Program-made: the position numbers and the translations under genes | The notes under the pieces: model-generated | Database searches by the model: none | Told to the model about the DNA's origin: nothing | What the model saw: only the letters and a program-made list of their open reading frames with translations | In this document: positions 63,061-64,000 of the stretch, one piece after another | Position numbering within the stretch: the stretch's first letter is position 1 | Layout of the letters: every line of letters starts with the position of its first letter | Assembly (NCBI RefSeq): GCF_910592395.1 | Contig: NC_088309.1 | Span: 622,501 to 686,500 of the forward strand | Reading direction: 5' to 3' | Source: Lineus longissimus | Lineage: Eukaryota > Nemertea > Pilidiophora > Heteronemertea > Lineidae | DNA length: 64,000 bases

Positions 63061-64000
63061 AGATAGCAACAACCAGTGAATAATTTCTAGTTTATTTCAA
63101 AATACTTATAAAAGCAGCAGTCCATGTTCACAAAATATGTTTATATAAAATAAAAAGAAGGGACAGCTGTATCGATACATGAAAGTGTTAGGTATCTGCT
63201 GACTTTGAAATCTTAGTCAGCAAACGGACAAACTTAACAAGTCTTACATCAATCAACTTAATCACAACAGACATTTTACACCATAAATAGTTTGGAACTT
63301 TACAATTAGCCCCAGAACATCTTCACCCTGGTTAACCTTTTAAAGCTGATACTAAAGCTAACAGTTCCGCGATTGGTCAGCAATATCATTTCAAAATGAC
63401 CTGCAGGTTAGGAATATGTAACTTCTCTGGTTGTGTGATAATGTACAATAACGGACAAGTCACAAGCTAGGATTTGAAATAAGTGAAAGTGACATCACAT
63501 ACGCATCATGGCATCACTTGTACTTTGCGTCATATTGGATGACGTACGTGGCATGGTGCTGTACATTCCGACTTTCTCATTTTGGCTTAAAACTCTGAAG
63601 CTGTTTGTCACATGCGCCAAAAAACTACATATTTTTCATCAGAACGTGTGACTTTGACTTATTTTGGAGGCAATTGTAAACTTAGTCTTCTTCGATAACG
63701 GTATTTGAAAACATCTTCAGAGCCAATTTATTTACATTTTCACATCTTAATAAAGGAAGTCCAGAGGCAGGAGTCATGTAGGTCTGATTAGGTTAGACAA
63801 AGTAACGAGTAGCTATCTCAAACGATTCACGTTGGTACCTAGAATGTATTGATTGTTGAATAAAACACGATCCGTCCCCTAAATTTGCATATCAGTCACC
63901 TGACTACCATCACTGTCGACCCCTATTGGTCGACCCCTAGCTCCTGCCTTTAGTCCCTCTAAAACCGCGACAAATACACCTCCGGCTCAATATCTGCATC
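63061..64000 (-). other. probable 3' UTR end of a further minus-strand gene
   Basis: A/T-rich sequence without repeats or coding exons. It begins with a minus-strand AATAAA (TTTATT at 63091-63096) right after the satellite stops. The abrupt change in composition suggests the 3' end of a gene lying beyond the window, in line with the strand alternation, but no coding sequence confirms it. Confidence 0.3.

Overview
The window is nuclear DNA of a metazoan, most likely a marine invertebrate. It holds six multi-exon protein genes with GT-AG introns of about 0.1-3 kb, AATAAA poly(A) signals, many minisatellites, tRNA-derived SINEs and short inverted-repeat elements. Gene content is animal (TMEM132, trichoplein, thioester proteins, REEP). 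The sequence does not let me choose between an invertebrate deuterostome and a lophotrochozoan. I built exon models by hand from splice sites; in all six genes the exon phases chain without a break from start codon to stop codon.

Layout: (1) 61-18858, minus: 37-exon secreted thioester protein of the alpha-2-macroglobulin/complement C3 superfamily, about 1,797 aa. It has the GCGEQ thioester, a C3-type catalytic His, two polybasic cleavage sites and a C-terminal netrin (NTR/C345C) domain. (2) 21407-29431, plus: TMEM132-family single-pass membrane protein, about 1,036 aa. (3) 35686-40338, minus: REEP5/6-type ER-shaping protein, 203 aa. (4) 41360-45664, plus: trichoplein (TCHP), 501 aa. (5) 48004-50292, minus: RANBP1, 236 aa. 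(6) 56244-60495, plus: TRMT2A tRNA uracil-5 methyltransferase, 695 aa. A 2-kb degenerate satellite (60960-63060) and a probable 3' end of another minus-strand gene close the window.

Strands alternate strictly, giving three head-to-head pairs (thioester protein/TMEM132, REEP/TCHP, RANBP1/TRMT2A) and two tail-to-tail junctions. RANBP1/TRMT2A is also a head-to-head pair in mammals (the HTF9 locus), so this looks like conserved ancient linkage, although here about 6 kb separates the coding starts.

The most unusual feature lies in the thioester gene. The exon 19/intron 19 boundary has been amplified into 38 tandem 42-bp units (7031-8626). Each unit carries the last 24 nt of the exon and the first 18 nt of the intron, including a 5' splice site. 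Because 42 is a multiple of 3 and the unit has no stop, any of the 38 donors would splice in frame to exon 20, adding 0-37 copies of a 14-residue repeat to the MG7-type domain. At least four other introns of this gene also carry minisatellites.
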